Source: Misgurnus anguillicaudatus (lineage: Eukaryota > Chordata > Actinopteri > Cypriniformes > Cobitidae). Taken from it: a DNA stretch of 64,000 nt. Position 1 is the first letter of the stretch; the number at the start of each line of letters is the position of its first letter. The notes beneath the pieces were generated by a model that was not told the origin of the DNA, made no database searches, and was given only the letters and a program-made list of their open reading frames with translations. Location of the stretch: contig NC_073361.2 in assembly GCF_027580225.2 (NCBI RefSeq), positions 25,004,001-25,068,000 of the forward strand. The letters run 5' to 3'. The position numbers and the translations under genes are program-made. Below are positions 11,515-22,089 of this stretch, piece after piece.

Positions 11515-12170
11515 AGGAAAACATCAGTCTCTTTCAGGCCCTCCAAAAATCAGCTACATCAAAACATTGACATTTGCATGCTTGAATTATGATTTAATTC
11601 ACACATGCAATCACGTCCAGGTCATTATTCATGCTTTGCATTTGTCTGCAGTTTGTGATGTGAAGTTAATGGTGCAGTTTGATGAAATGTAATATTTACA
11701 TGCATGCATGCATGCAGCCTCTACATTTAGTAAACACTTTTGCGTTCAGGTTTTTCATCTTGTGCTTTTCCTGGGAATCAAACTCAAGTTGATAGAATGA
11801 TTATTTATCAGTTGAGTTACAGGAATGCCACACTGTTTTACACTGAGAACTGACATGCTTGATTGTGATTAGTCCATTTATTTCTTTTATATAATGACCA
11901 CTAAATTTTGTAATTGACTGTTGTTGACATTTCAATGCTACTTTTTATGAATCTCGTATGATCATCATGTCTTTTTCTGTTACCAACAGATCATTGGTGT
12001 CATCTTGTGGTGCATATTGTCAGATACTATCTAGACTCAGCCTCACACCTCTGATGCATAAGACACAAATAGGAAAACACTTCAAGATTTCTGAAGTCGT
12101 CATTTGATTGGTTGAATCCTACAGGACGTGCGTGTTGCATCCACCTGGAAACAAAGCTAAACTGTGATTG
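11515..12170. other. AT-rich stretch with a SINE remnant
   Basis: 11745-11835 on the minus strand has a B-box-like GAGTTTGATTCCC downstream of CTGTAACTCAACTGATA, a degraded tRNA-derived SINE. A short CATG tandem run lies at 11699-11716. The rest has no recognised feature. Confidence 0.4.
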
Positions 12171-12178
12171 GTTGCTTT

Positions 12179-13196
12179 CAGGGGCGTCATGCACCATTTT
12201 TTTAAGGGGGCACAGTGTGCACAGCTCACAAAAATTTGTGCATATACAGACATCAAACAAAATATTATAGAGCTTTCAGTCTTTTCCTTGGCACTTACAT
12301 TTCTAACAATCTGAATACCCCTGCTTTCATAAAAACCTCCAAAATAAAACTGTTGACTAACTTTCATATCAAATACTATTCCATCGGAATAATGACATAT
12401 TGGTATCATATTTCCATCTGAAACGGCATGTTTTATTTACTTAAGTCTGAATGGCTTGTTTAATTGTGTCATTATGCATTTTGCACAACAACTACATTAT
12501 CATATGAAATTAATGTAATTTTAAATCCATAAAGAATATAAACAACGAAAATGACATAAGCTATAGCCACGTGATTGATTTTAATGTTCAATAATGATTT
12601 TAAAAAATATGTTTAGATAAAATTATTAGAGGAACGGATTTTTGCATTAAATTTTACCTTATATGTGAGCATGTGAGATTCCGCGCCCGCGTGAACTCTG
12701 GCGAACTTTGGCGTTCTGCCAAGAAGATTAATCTCTACTAATATAACGTTGAGACGGTCACATTTAAAACCATACATTTTCTACACAGAGAAGGTTAACT
12801 GCACATCACCGTACTGGGTTTGGAAATGTTGTGAGCGTTTCTAACACGTTTTAATTCCTCAGATAGCCAAATGCAGCAGCAAGCCAGCAACAGCAGAGAG
12901 CTGGTGAGCGCGCCCAGACGCTGATGACGTCTGCGACTGCGCTGACTGCAGCGCCAGCTGCCGCCAGAATAAAAGTAATGTAACATGATCAAAACACTAT
13001 CAAAATGGCGAAAATCTCCGAAAAGTGACAAGGATGCAGCACAGAATGTATAATATTGTGCATATTAAACAGATTAAAAGTCAAATAACAGATTAATGGA
13101 CGCTTATTTGGTTTTGAGGTTGGATGCAAAATCCATTGGCTCAAAAAAACCAAGGGGGCACGTGCCCCCTCAGTTTGAATGGGCATGACGCCTCTG
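12179..13196. mobile_element. 1.0-kb hAT element, duplication GTTGCTTT
   Basis: Exact 8-bp duplications GTTGCTTT lie at 12171-12178 and 13197-13204. Ends are CAGGGGCGTCATGC and GCATGACGCCTCTG. A GGGGGCAC/GTGCCCCC pair sits just inside each end. No transposase frame survives; 12660-12970 is a GC-rich core. Confidence 0.88.
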
Positions 13197-13204
13197 GTTG
13201 CTTT

Positions 13205-13755
13205 ACATGTCTGATGTCATATCAGATCGTCTCTTGGGCAGTCCTTGGCTATTGATAGTTTTATTGGTTGTCACGCACCTGGGTAACCTGGTAGACAAGC
13301 GAGGGCTATCTGCCATTGACCCCTTTAATATGATTTAATATTTTATAATACAATACAATATGGTAATATAATATTAATATAATCCTGGCGGCAGTATAAG
13401 GCAAGGAATTTTCCAAGATATTCATGTAACAAAATAGAGGTCTGGCATTAATCTGACAGTTTTTAGTGAGTATAAAATATGAAATTGGGTGCTGTGTATA
13501 ATCGTAAGTACTCAAAACTTGCAGCTTGTGTTGCTATCTTTGTTTTTCTTCTGCTGACATGTGATATAAATATCAGCGGCTTAAAATATAAGAAGAATTG
13601 ACTGGCTTGGGCGGCGCTCCTATGGAGATTCCAATAAAATCTGCAATTTTGTCCCACTTTTTTGCCCCCCAGGGCGCCGCACAGATCACGTGACTGAAAA
13701 CTAACAATGGAAATTTAAATACTGTACTTCTATAAAAGAAAAGGAATTTCTAAAC
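13205..13755. other. Stretch without a recognised gene
   Basis: 13320-13385 is a low-complexity AT run. GGGCGGCGCTCC (13610) and AGGGCGCCGC (13671) may be ends of an old element, but no duplication is visible. Confidence 0.35.
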
Positions 13756-13758
13756 TAG

Positions 13759-14075
13759 CAGGGCTCCAGACTGCTACCAAATGGTGGCATTTTGCCACCA
13801 AAATTTGAGAATGTGCTACTGAATTTTACATCCAGTCGCACATGTGCGACCAGTAAATTTGACATTTTTTGTGATGTGACACTGAATTTGAAACAGCACA
13901 TTGTACTTTCAGCATCATCAAAGTATTTATTAGTAATACAGTGGAAATTAGTAGAAATATGATTATTTGTTTAGCATGTTGATTTACGGTGTGTGCCCCT
14001 ACATTTTCTGGTTGCGCCCCTAAAATTTTCAGTTGGGGGCCAGTGTGCTCCTAGTGAAAAAAGTCTGGAGCCCTG
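13759..14075. mobile_element. hAT-like miniature (CAGGGCTCCAGAC ends)
   Basis: CAGGGCTCCAGACTGC and GTCTGGAGCCCTG are inverted ends. The interior has TTTGCCACCA and GTCGCACATGTGCGAC palindromes. A clean 8-bp duplication is not evident, so the superfamily rests on the ends only. Confidence 0.7.
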
Positions 14076-15304
14076 AGCTACACAAACAGTTGGATCATAG
14101 AGAACTTAAAATAAAATATATTGTGTGTAACACAGTAGTCTTTTGTTACCTAACTGCTCCAGAGAAAAAATTATTACTTTTTATAAAATATAATAATACG
14201 TGAAATGAAATAAAGAAAAAACTTTTAGAAGAAACTAAAAACTAATCTGCAAGTAGGATAATCAAATAATTTCAGTCTATATCAATATTTCATGGCCACA
14301 TATTTATTGATTAGGTAAGTAGCCATATTAAACACAACATAATGTGCAGTCAGACAGTCATTATCGCTTAAAAAACCCTTAGGGTGTTACAAGACCCTTC
14401 TGATTCACATCAATGTCAATAATAAACGGCTGGCTGGACATAATCTCCAACAAAACACTGTTCTGAAAGTCAACTTGAGAAGTGATTGTCAAAGAAAAAA
14501 GAGGAAAGAAAACAAAAAGAGAGTTGATGCCACAAAGAGCTCAATGAGCCTCTGAAGACACCTGCTGCTTTTTAAAGAGAAATAGATTTTGTGTTTGATA
14601 TACCTGAGGCAATGCCCGTGTGTTTTTTACCCACATGACAGCGAACATACATCAACACAAATAACTCTCCAAATCTGGGCTTTAGTCAATGATCCTGCTC
14701 TCTCACGCTTAACTTTTTGTTAAGAATATAATCGGTCACTTCCTATCTAAAATAAATAACCACTGCATCCCAATATCTAGACATAACATTACTCAGCCTG
14801 GCCTTATCAATAGGAGTATACAGACGTACACTCAGACACATTAAATATTCATGCCTGTATTGGAAGGGGACAAACACACTTAATGGACAAAACAGGGTTG
14901 CTTGAATAATTCATGAAGTATTGTACATGAATACATTCGAACACCTCACTTAGGGAATTTATTACCAAAGGCAGAAATCACACCCACGGGCTTGTAAGAT
15001 ATACTTTGGGAAAGGTTTATCACAAAAGTCTGTTTTTACAAGCGAATAATTTATTATCTTTCTTGTGACATCATGCATTTCTTTTGTATGTCTAAAGATT
15101 CTGCCACGTGTGAATGGACTTTAAATGGGAATCAACTTTGACATTTTATAGGATTGTGGAGGGATGACAGAAAATTATGAAGAAAATATTTGACAAACTA
15201 CAGTGTCTGTGTTAACATGCACAACATTTTGTCAATCCGACTGCAGGATACGACAGTTTACATGAACCCTAAACATTGCAATGTGAATAAAATGATCGTT
15301 TACA
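14076..15304. other. 1.2-kb non-repetitive stretch, no gene seen
   Basis: I found no exon, transposon ends or RNA. The composition is AT-rich throughout, and the short frames have no features of a protein. Confidence 0.4.
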
Positions 15305-15924
15305 CAGGATTCCCACACCTTAATTAACTTCAAATTCAATGACCTTTCAAGGACTTTCGAGGTCCAATCCCCTCAAATTCAAGGACTAAATGTTGGGACA
15401 CATTTCAAATGAGAGCAAGTTTACATTGTGTTACTTTTAAAGATACATTGTTACAGTTCCCTTTTGAGGGAACTCACGCTGCGTCACTGCGGTGACACTT
15501 TGGGGACGCCTCCAAGGGTAAGTGCGTCTGAATGTGTATATCAAATTTAACCAATGGTGACGCTTAACAACAAAGACAGGGTGACGAGGGAACCAGGAAG
15601 TATATCACTATCTGAAATATTGCCAAAGACGGCGTTACAGGGACGCAGGAATTATGGGAAGGGAGACGCAGCGTCTCGTTCCCTTCTCAGGGAACAACAG
15701 TTACATACATAACCCGAGACGTTTTCATATGTCAAACACAATTATGCAAAAAAGCATTTTGCTATGAATCAACATTTGCATACCTATAATATGAAATAAT
15801 ATGGATTTTTTTCCAGAAAACTTCTTTCATGAAATAGATTCAAGCACTTTCAATGACCTGTATCTATATATGTATATTTTCAAAAACTGCAGGGCCTTGA
15901 ATTTTTCCCCCAGATTCATGGTTG
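15305..15924 (+). mobile_element. Composite hAT-like element, copy 2 (right end truncated)
   Basis: It begins CAGGATTCCCACACC and carries the same GC-rich inner block (15445-15722) at the same place as copies 1 and 3. The match to copy 3 runs through AGGGCCTTGAATTTTTC and stops near 15920, short of the terminal CACTG. Confidence 0.75.
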
Positions 15925-16320
15925 CCAAATTTGCATATCAAAACCAGCTCAATGGACATTCAAAGCTAGACCAGAAGCATCCCAATGACTTAATCACACC
16001 CCAAATACAGATAACTAATGAAAAAACATCTTTCATATTTAAAACGCAGAAAAAAAATCAGCTCCTGGAAAAAGTTTTAAAGTAGCCCACATCTGAACTC
16101 CGCCAAAAAGCAGAGGACTTGGCTACGCTGTGCACAGCTTCTCTTGTCGAGATTACACTTTATCTCTGAATAAATGTACAAAGTCAAAGTTGAGTTGGAG
16201 AAAGAAGATTTCAGATATAGGCAATGGCAACACAATTTTCGAAAAGCACAACGTTATTTTATTGCTTAATGAAAGTACAAATTAACCCTGCAGAATGTAC
16301 AGCGCACGACCCCATTAACC
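15925..16320. other. Non-repetitive stretch, nothing recognised
   Basis: It lies between the truncated composite and the foldback element. No gene or repeat was recognised. Confidence 0.35.
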
Positions 16321-16324
16321 TTAA

Positions 16325-17153
16325 AGGATTAGTTAATTTTCTTAAAAGAAAAATCCAGATAATTTACTCATCATCATGTCATCCAGAATGTTGATGTCTT
16401 TCTTTGTTCAGTCGAGGGGAAATTGTGTTTTTTGGGGAAGACATTGCAGGATTTTTCTAATTTTAATGGACTTTAATAGAGCCCAACATTTAATGCTTAA
16501 CTCAACACTTAACAGTTTTTTTCAACGGAGTTTCAAAGGACTATAAACAATCCCAAACGAGACATAAGGGTCTTGTCTAGCGGAACGATTGTCATTTTTG
16601 ACAAGAAAAATAGAAAATATGTACTTTTAAACCACAACTTTTTGTCTAGGTCCGGTCCAGCGCGACCTAACGTAAATGCGTAGTGATGTAGGGAGGTCAC
16701 GTTTTATATTTGCGGACCATTTTAAACAATAAACTGCCACAAAGACATTAATTAGTATCAGTTGACATACAACAACGTAAGAACGGTACTCTTTCAAGAC
16801 GCTTGTAAACACTGGGGCGGAGTTTCGCGTTCATCCTCTGTGACCTCTTGACGTCATGACGTATTGCGTGGGGTCAGCTGGCGCATCACGACCGGATCTA
16901 GACGAGAAGTTGTGCTTTAAAAGTGTATATTTGTTATTTTTATGTCAAAAATAACAAAAAAACTGTTAAGTGTTGAGTTAAGTATTAAGTGTTGGGCTCA
17001 ATTAAACTCCAATAAAATGAGAAAAATCCTGCAATGTTTTCCTCAAAAAACATAATTTCTTCTCGACTGAACAAAGAAAGACATCAACATTTTGGAAGAC
17101 ATGGTGGTGAGTAAATTATCAGGATTTTTCTTTTAAGAAAATGGACTAATCCT
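16325..17153. mobile_element. TTAA-flanked foldback element D, copy 1 (829 bp)
   Basis: TTAA lies on both sides (16321-16324 and 17154-17157). The ends AGGATTAGTTAATTTTC and AAAATGGACTAATCCT are inverted. About 300 bases of each arm are complementary, including ACATCAACATTTTGG-type and GAGAAAAATCCTGCAATG-type blocks. The core has a full TGACGTCA at 16849-16856. There is no coding capacity; TTAA targeting suggests piggyBac or Kolobok mobilisation. Confidence 0.85.
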
Positions 17154-17159
17154 TTAATA

Positions 17160-17490
17160 ATGCGTATTGCCAATGCCTTGCTATTGCATGTTTTTATGAC
17201 AATAATCGTGTAAATAAGAAGTTAAAATATTTTTTAAAACGTATGCACAAATGCTCTGCGCATGTGCACCATGTATTTTTGCATCCGATTGAAAAAATAC
17301 TACGATTCACACGTTTACATGCTGTTTTTCTCCTGATGATTGGATCACAGATCGGACTACACAACCCCTTTCAAAACAAATCAAAATTTGCATTCGATCA
17401 ACCTCAATCATATTTCTCTGAAAATGCAATCCTAGGTTGTTGTGGCTGGCTAATGAGATTTTACTATGTGGTTTCTATGGTTCCGGGTAG
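17160..17490. other. Stretch without a recognised gene
   Basis: Contains GATCGGACTACACAACCCC, reminiscent of a cyprinid repeat, but no complete ends are seen. Confidence 0.3.
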
Positions 17491-17496
17491 TTAGTA

Positions 17497-17620
17497 AACC
17501 TGTAGTTCAGTTGGTAGAACATCGCAAAAGGTTGTGGGTTCAATTCCCAGGAAACACACATACAATGTGTATAACTTGTAATGCATCATAAGTTGGATAA
17601 GTCTGCCAAATGAATAAATG
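17497..17620 (+). mobile_element. tRNA-derived SINE
   Basis: A-box TGTAGTTCAGTTGG (17501-17514) and B-box GGTTCAATTCC (17537-17547) of RNA polymerase III are intact in sequence but closer together than in a tRNA, so it cannot fold as one. The body ends GTCTGCCAAATGAATAAATG. Confidence 0.75.
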
Positions 17621-17624
17621 TACA

Positions 17625-18300
17625 TTTAAACCTAGTCACTAGCAAAACAGTGATCTATATCTTCAGGTCTCCTTCTAGGTGGGAAGGTCTGGACATTTGC
17701 CAACTGTTTAACAAAGATAATCACCAAACATGGATTGCACAGTAGCTTTGATAATGTGATTAAGAGACTATTGCTATATACAAAACTTTCACAGCAAAAT
17801 AAAAGGAATTCTAGCGGGGTTAAGAGACGACATGACCACTCGTCTAACAAGCACCACTTCAGCATTTAAGCATTTTAGCTTGATCCAGACACGTCTAGCA
17901 GACCTCTAGGAAGGAAATAAAACAGAAAAAGTGAGCTCTTTAGAATTCTTTTCATGTCAATACAGCAAACCCTAGGGGAGCTTTGCAATACCATTGTCTA
18001 ATGTAGCACATCAAATTCAAGCCAGTAATGCAAGCTAAGCAGAAAGCACTGATCCCAGAAGTCTGCTTTCTTCCTGTTCAATGTCGATGAGGTAGATTTT
18101 AAATTGCAAGAAGAACAATAACAAAGAATGCTTTTCAGAGGCAAATATAATGAATCTAGAGGGTTGCTCATCATAGGGTTGTGACGATTAATCGCGATTC
18201 ATACTAATAATACCTGTATGAATCGATTCTGAATCGCAAAGGCAATGTTATGCACAGCTCTTCATGTATTATGACTAATTGATCAGTAGGAAGTCCTTAT
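17625..18300. other. Non-repetitive stretch with a small hAT fragment
   Basis: GTGACGATTAATCGCGATTC at 18180 is a fragment of a common fish repeat. The remainder is unrecognised. Confidence 0.35.
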
Positions 18301-18307
18301 TATTTAA

Positions 18308-19577
18308 AAGGGGACATTCCATGAAAATCAGACTTTTTCCATGTTTAAGTGCTATAATCGGGTCCCCAGTGCTTCTACCAACCCACAAAACATGAAAAAT
18401 AGCAACCCTGTAACTTTGTTTTGGAAAGGCTCTCTCTGCAAGCATGTGAATAAATAGGTCATTCCGATTTTGCTCCCCCCATGACGTAGTAAGGGGATCT
18501 TATTATAATGATACCACCCCTTCATCTGTGCTATCCAACCATGACGCGGCCTCACGAGTGCGAGAGATTGAGAGAAAGAATGACTGACAGCATGATGCGT
18601 TTGTATTCCCTCAAACACAAACAGGAGCCTACAATCTTATTACTTGTAGTTTTAATGGTCTTCCTAAAGGTTGAAGAGGAGGATGTTGTTTAAAATGTTT
18701 CTCTGAAGTTTATATGAATGAACACGAAGTTTAATGCACTGCACGAGACAGAGTGAGAGAACAACGCGTATCATACACAACAAGCATAAATATGTTGTTT
18801 AATGTTTCTCTGAACTTTCAAATGAATACGAGGAGTCACAAGATAGAGAGTGAGAGACTGACAGAAACGCGGGTGTGTTCATACACAATAAGCATAAACA
18901 TGTCATTTGATCTGTTTCTCTAAAGTTTAAGCATTAAACGTGTTGTTTTATTACAGATCATCTAAATGTGCTTGTGTGGTTTGGTCAAAAAGTAAACTTC
19001 TGAGTGTTTGTGGACGTGTATTTTATTGTAACATGCTGAAAATCATTGTGCCTGTTTAAAACGTACTGGCAGCAAGAGACCTAAAAGTCTTTCTTTTTAT
19101 TCCACAATGTTCTCCATCTGCTGATAAACATGTATTTAGTATGCATAAAACAGATGATTGACTTTTTAAACTTGTTCAAATATATAATGCTGAACATCGC
19201 TTACTAACTTCTTTCGTAAGAGAATCTCCCTCTTGATGCTCTTTGCTGCGTCTGAAATCGCCTACTACCATACTATATAGTATGCAAAAAACACTACTTT
19301 GCCTACTATATAGTATGGAAGTAGGCGGTTTTGGATGCAGCGTTCTGTCTTGTCTACAGCGCGAGCGCTTGAGACTCCGCCCACCTGAGCAGCTCATTTG
19401 GATTTAAAGGGATACACACAAAAACGGTGCTTTTTTGCTCAGACCCATAAAGTGCCTATTTTAACATGCCACAATAAATGACCTATAGGGTATTTTGAGC
19501 TAAAACTTCACATATGTACTCTGGGGACATCAAAGATTTATTTTAATATCTAAAAAACTTCTTGTTGAATGTCCCCT
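18308..19577. mobile_element. TTAA-flanked element (AGGGGACATTC ends), copy 1, with nested palindrome
   Basis: AGGGGACATTC and GAATGTCCCCT are inverted ends next to TTAA (18304-18307 and 19578-19581). A reverse-oriented relative is at 26447-26950 (shared GCACTGGGGACCC and TAAACATGGAAAAA blocks). A short GCTGCGTC palindrome has inserted at 19245-19341. Confidence 0.75.
19245..19341. mobile_element. Short palindromic miniature (GCTGCGTC ends)
   Basis: GCTGCGTCTGAAATCGCC pairs with GGCGGTTTTGGATGCAGC, with two ACTATATAGTATG palindromes inside. A 97-bp near-complete hairpin. A related left end is at 58341. Confidence 0.65.
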
Positions 19578-19581
19578 TTAA

Positions 19582-21780
19582 TCTAAAATCACCACGCGTT
19601 TGAGTCATTTATAACATGCATTTGAAAAAGCAACACTTGTCAAACAATCATTTTTCTTTATTATCATGAATATACCTGAAAAGATTTGAAGAAGACCTAT
19701 ATAAAAAGGCATTTCCTAGAGCTGCGCATAGATATGTATGATAAAGGCTAGATGTCTTGCGGCGGAGTCTCTAACGTCATCACCTGGCGGCCATCTTACC
19801 TCAGACAGCTCGCTCACTCGTAGCATTGTGTTTAATGGTGCATGTACTTTTAAATGACCATAACTTCCTCAATTTTCTATCGATTTTCAAATGGTTTGGT
19901 TTCTTACAAATGTTATTAACGTGGCTATAATGGATGTTTTAACATTTTTTATGAAAATTATTCATAAGTACGCAATTAGTTACTTTTTTGGGGAGTAACT
20001 TAATATTGTAATGCATTACTTTTAAAAGTAACTTAAAGTTCTTTAAACCATGCATTCTATGAACTGTTCATCTATACAGTCCTATTGCTTTAAATGTAAT
20101 TTAAGATTTGTGTGGTTTTCCTATCCAGGCCAGAGATACATGTGTGGTTGAAAAGCTATAGGTGCCTTTATTGATTTATCATTTAACTCCCTTTGCACTT
20201 TGGGTAAAATAAAAAAGCCAAAATGATTGCAGTGTCATCAGTTACCTTTAGATATTTTTTGTGTGACATTTTTATTGCTTTCCGAACACTATCAAAAGAG
20301 CATCAAACCAATGTTCCTGAGAAATTCCTGAGGGATTTAGATTACCCTGGTAAAAAACTGCCACAGTACAATATCAGCCAATCCTGATTGTAAATGTAGA
20401 CGGCAAAGCTACAGCCAAACTTGGAAAACTTTTTTTATTTGACACATGATGTATGCAACTTTCAAGACAAGATTTCTGATAGCAAATTAATGATTAAAAA
20501 TCTGGTAACCATGCAAAACAGCTTCAGATTCTGTAAAAGGATTAAAATACAGTATCAGTGCACATGTCTGTTTATTTCTACTGTATACGTATATATATAT
20601 TTCTGTGGCAAAAAATGAAAATACGCTTATAAAAGTATGAAAAGTATGAAAAATTCTTATGCTTTTAAAATGGATGCTATTTCCAATTCTTCTCTGGAGG
20701 CCCACCCAGGCAGAGGATGATCAAAACTGATCCATTCTGGAAAGGACCGGGCAGACATCCTGATCTTTTTCTTAATTTAGAGCAGTCCCATTAAATTTCT
20801 GACCTACCCGTCTTTAGACACAACTGAGAACCTATTAACATGCCACAGCTGGAGATCTAGACGACTTCACATGATTTAGCGAACTTTGAAAAAAATGCAA
20901 GGCCACCATTGAAATTAAAAGGCATAGAGCTCTGGAGAGTTCATGATAGCTTCTCAGAAAGCTGGTTTAACAATGACGTCATGACTGGTTTAATGGGTTA
21001 TAAAACGTGTATTTTTTATTTTTTTAATGACTGGAATGGTTTTTGATGAAAAATGTTTGGTAAACAATAGTGTTAATAATATAAGCCCTCTGAGTATTGA
21101 GCTCTGCTTGGCTGTGTGTGAATCTTTTCATTAAGTCACGGCATGCTCTGCATAACTGATATGTGCTATGAATCAGAATTTTATTAAACAGATGAAAGCG
21201 CGTAAAAAAACTACCCCTGATACTAAAGACAGCTTTATTAAACAAATAACCACCTCCTCTATCTCTATGACAAATACATTAGACTACCCCATATTTCTAG
21301 TCATAAACACAAAGTATGCAACTAGTGTTTAACATCCTAAGGCCTGGTGTGGACAATAACACTGCTTAATGTTAAAAAAATGGTTATTGGTTCTTCCTAA
21401 CCCCTAAAAAGCTGAAAAAAGCCAAACCAAAGCTCGGATTTTAGGAGGTTAAATTACAGACCAAATTATCAAATCCAGACCGGATCAAATAAATTAAATG
21501 AATATATTGACATGAATTATTGATTTGAGTTCAAATTGTTTTGTTAAAAGGAAACTATTGGATAATACAAGACACAAGAAACTAGCACAGCTAGAAGTTA
21601 GTATGCTGGGAATCAACTTCCTGAGAAGGCAAATTTTACAGCTACAATATTTTATTATAAGGCTACTTGTTCCGTTATTAACAGCCACCAGAAAAAAAAA
21701 CAGTAAAATAAATACATGTAATGTGCGCACTTTCATATATGACATTTTTTCTAATAAAACAAATAACTATTTTTATTTAG
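19582..21780. other. 2.2-kb stretch without a recognised gene
   Basis: 19730-19800 (GCTAGATGTCTTGCGGCG and GGCGGCCATCTTACC) and 19975-20045 (GTAACTTAATATTGTAATGC) look like pieces of cyprinid repeats. 20160-21000 is non-repetitive. No exon or RNA was recognised. Confidence 0.35.
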
Positions 21781-21809
21781 TATCAATATCGCAAGTCAAT
21801 TTGACGTCC

Positions 21810-22085
21810 CAGCAAAAAAGCGCATGCGTGAGCATGTGGTTGGGTTTCCGCAGTGCGCATGACTGCAGCCTTCGGAGGTCGCATTTGCAGGCTGCATACG
21901 TCTTATTTCAGAATATGAACAATTATAATGTTGACTATTGTTGTTAGTTAATCGTAAATTGTTGTACTATGCTCATATTTAGCGAATGTAATGCTTAACT
22001 TATGTAAACCAGCCTTGATGACGTAATGCAGCGCGTGCATATTCGACCTCTGGAGGCTGCAGCCTTCGGATTGAGAAACGGCCTA
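21810..22085. mobile_element. Probable foldback element with GCAGCCTTCGGA motifs
   Basis: GACTGCAGCCTTCGGAGG at 21862 and GGAGGCTGCAGCCTTCGGA at 22053 share a core, and the right end reads ATTGAGAAACGGCC. I take it for a miniature; its limits are not firm. Confidence 0.4.
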
Positions 22086-22089
22086 GACT

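Noticed and set aside
11699..11716. CATG tandem run as a regulatory element
   Set aside because: Four to five units of a simple repeat; nothing beyond low complexity.
17497..17620. tRNA gene
   Set aside because: A- and B-boxes are present but too close together, no acceptor stem pairs, and the same body and tail recur in other copies: a SINE.
21525..21947. 140-codon frame on the plus strand
   Set aside because: Its start is in AT-rich filler and its end in a probable foldback element. The composition is unlike a protein.
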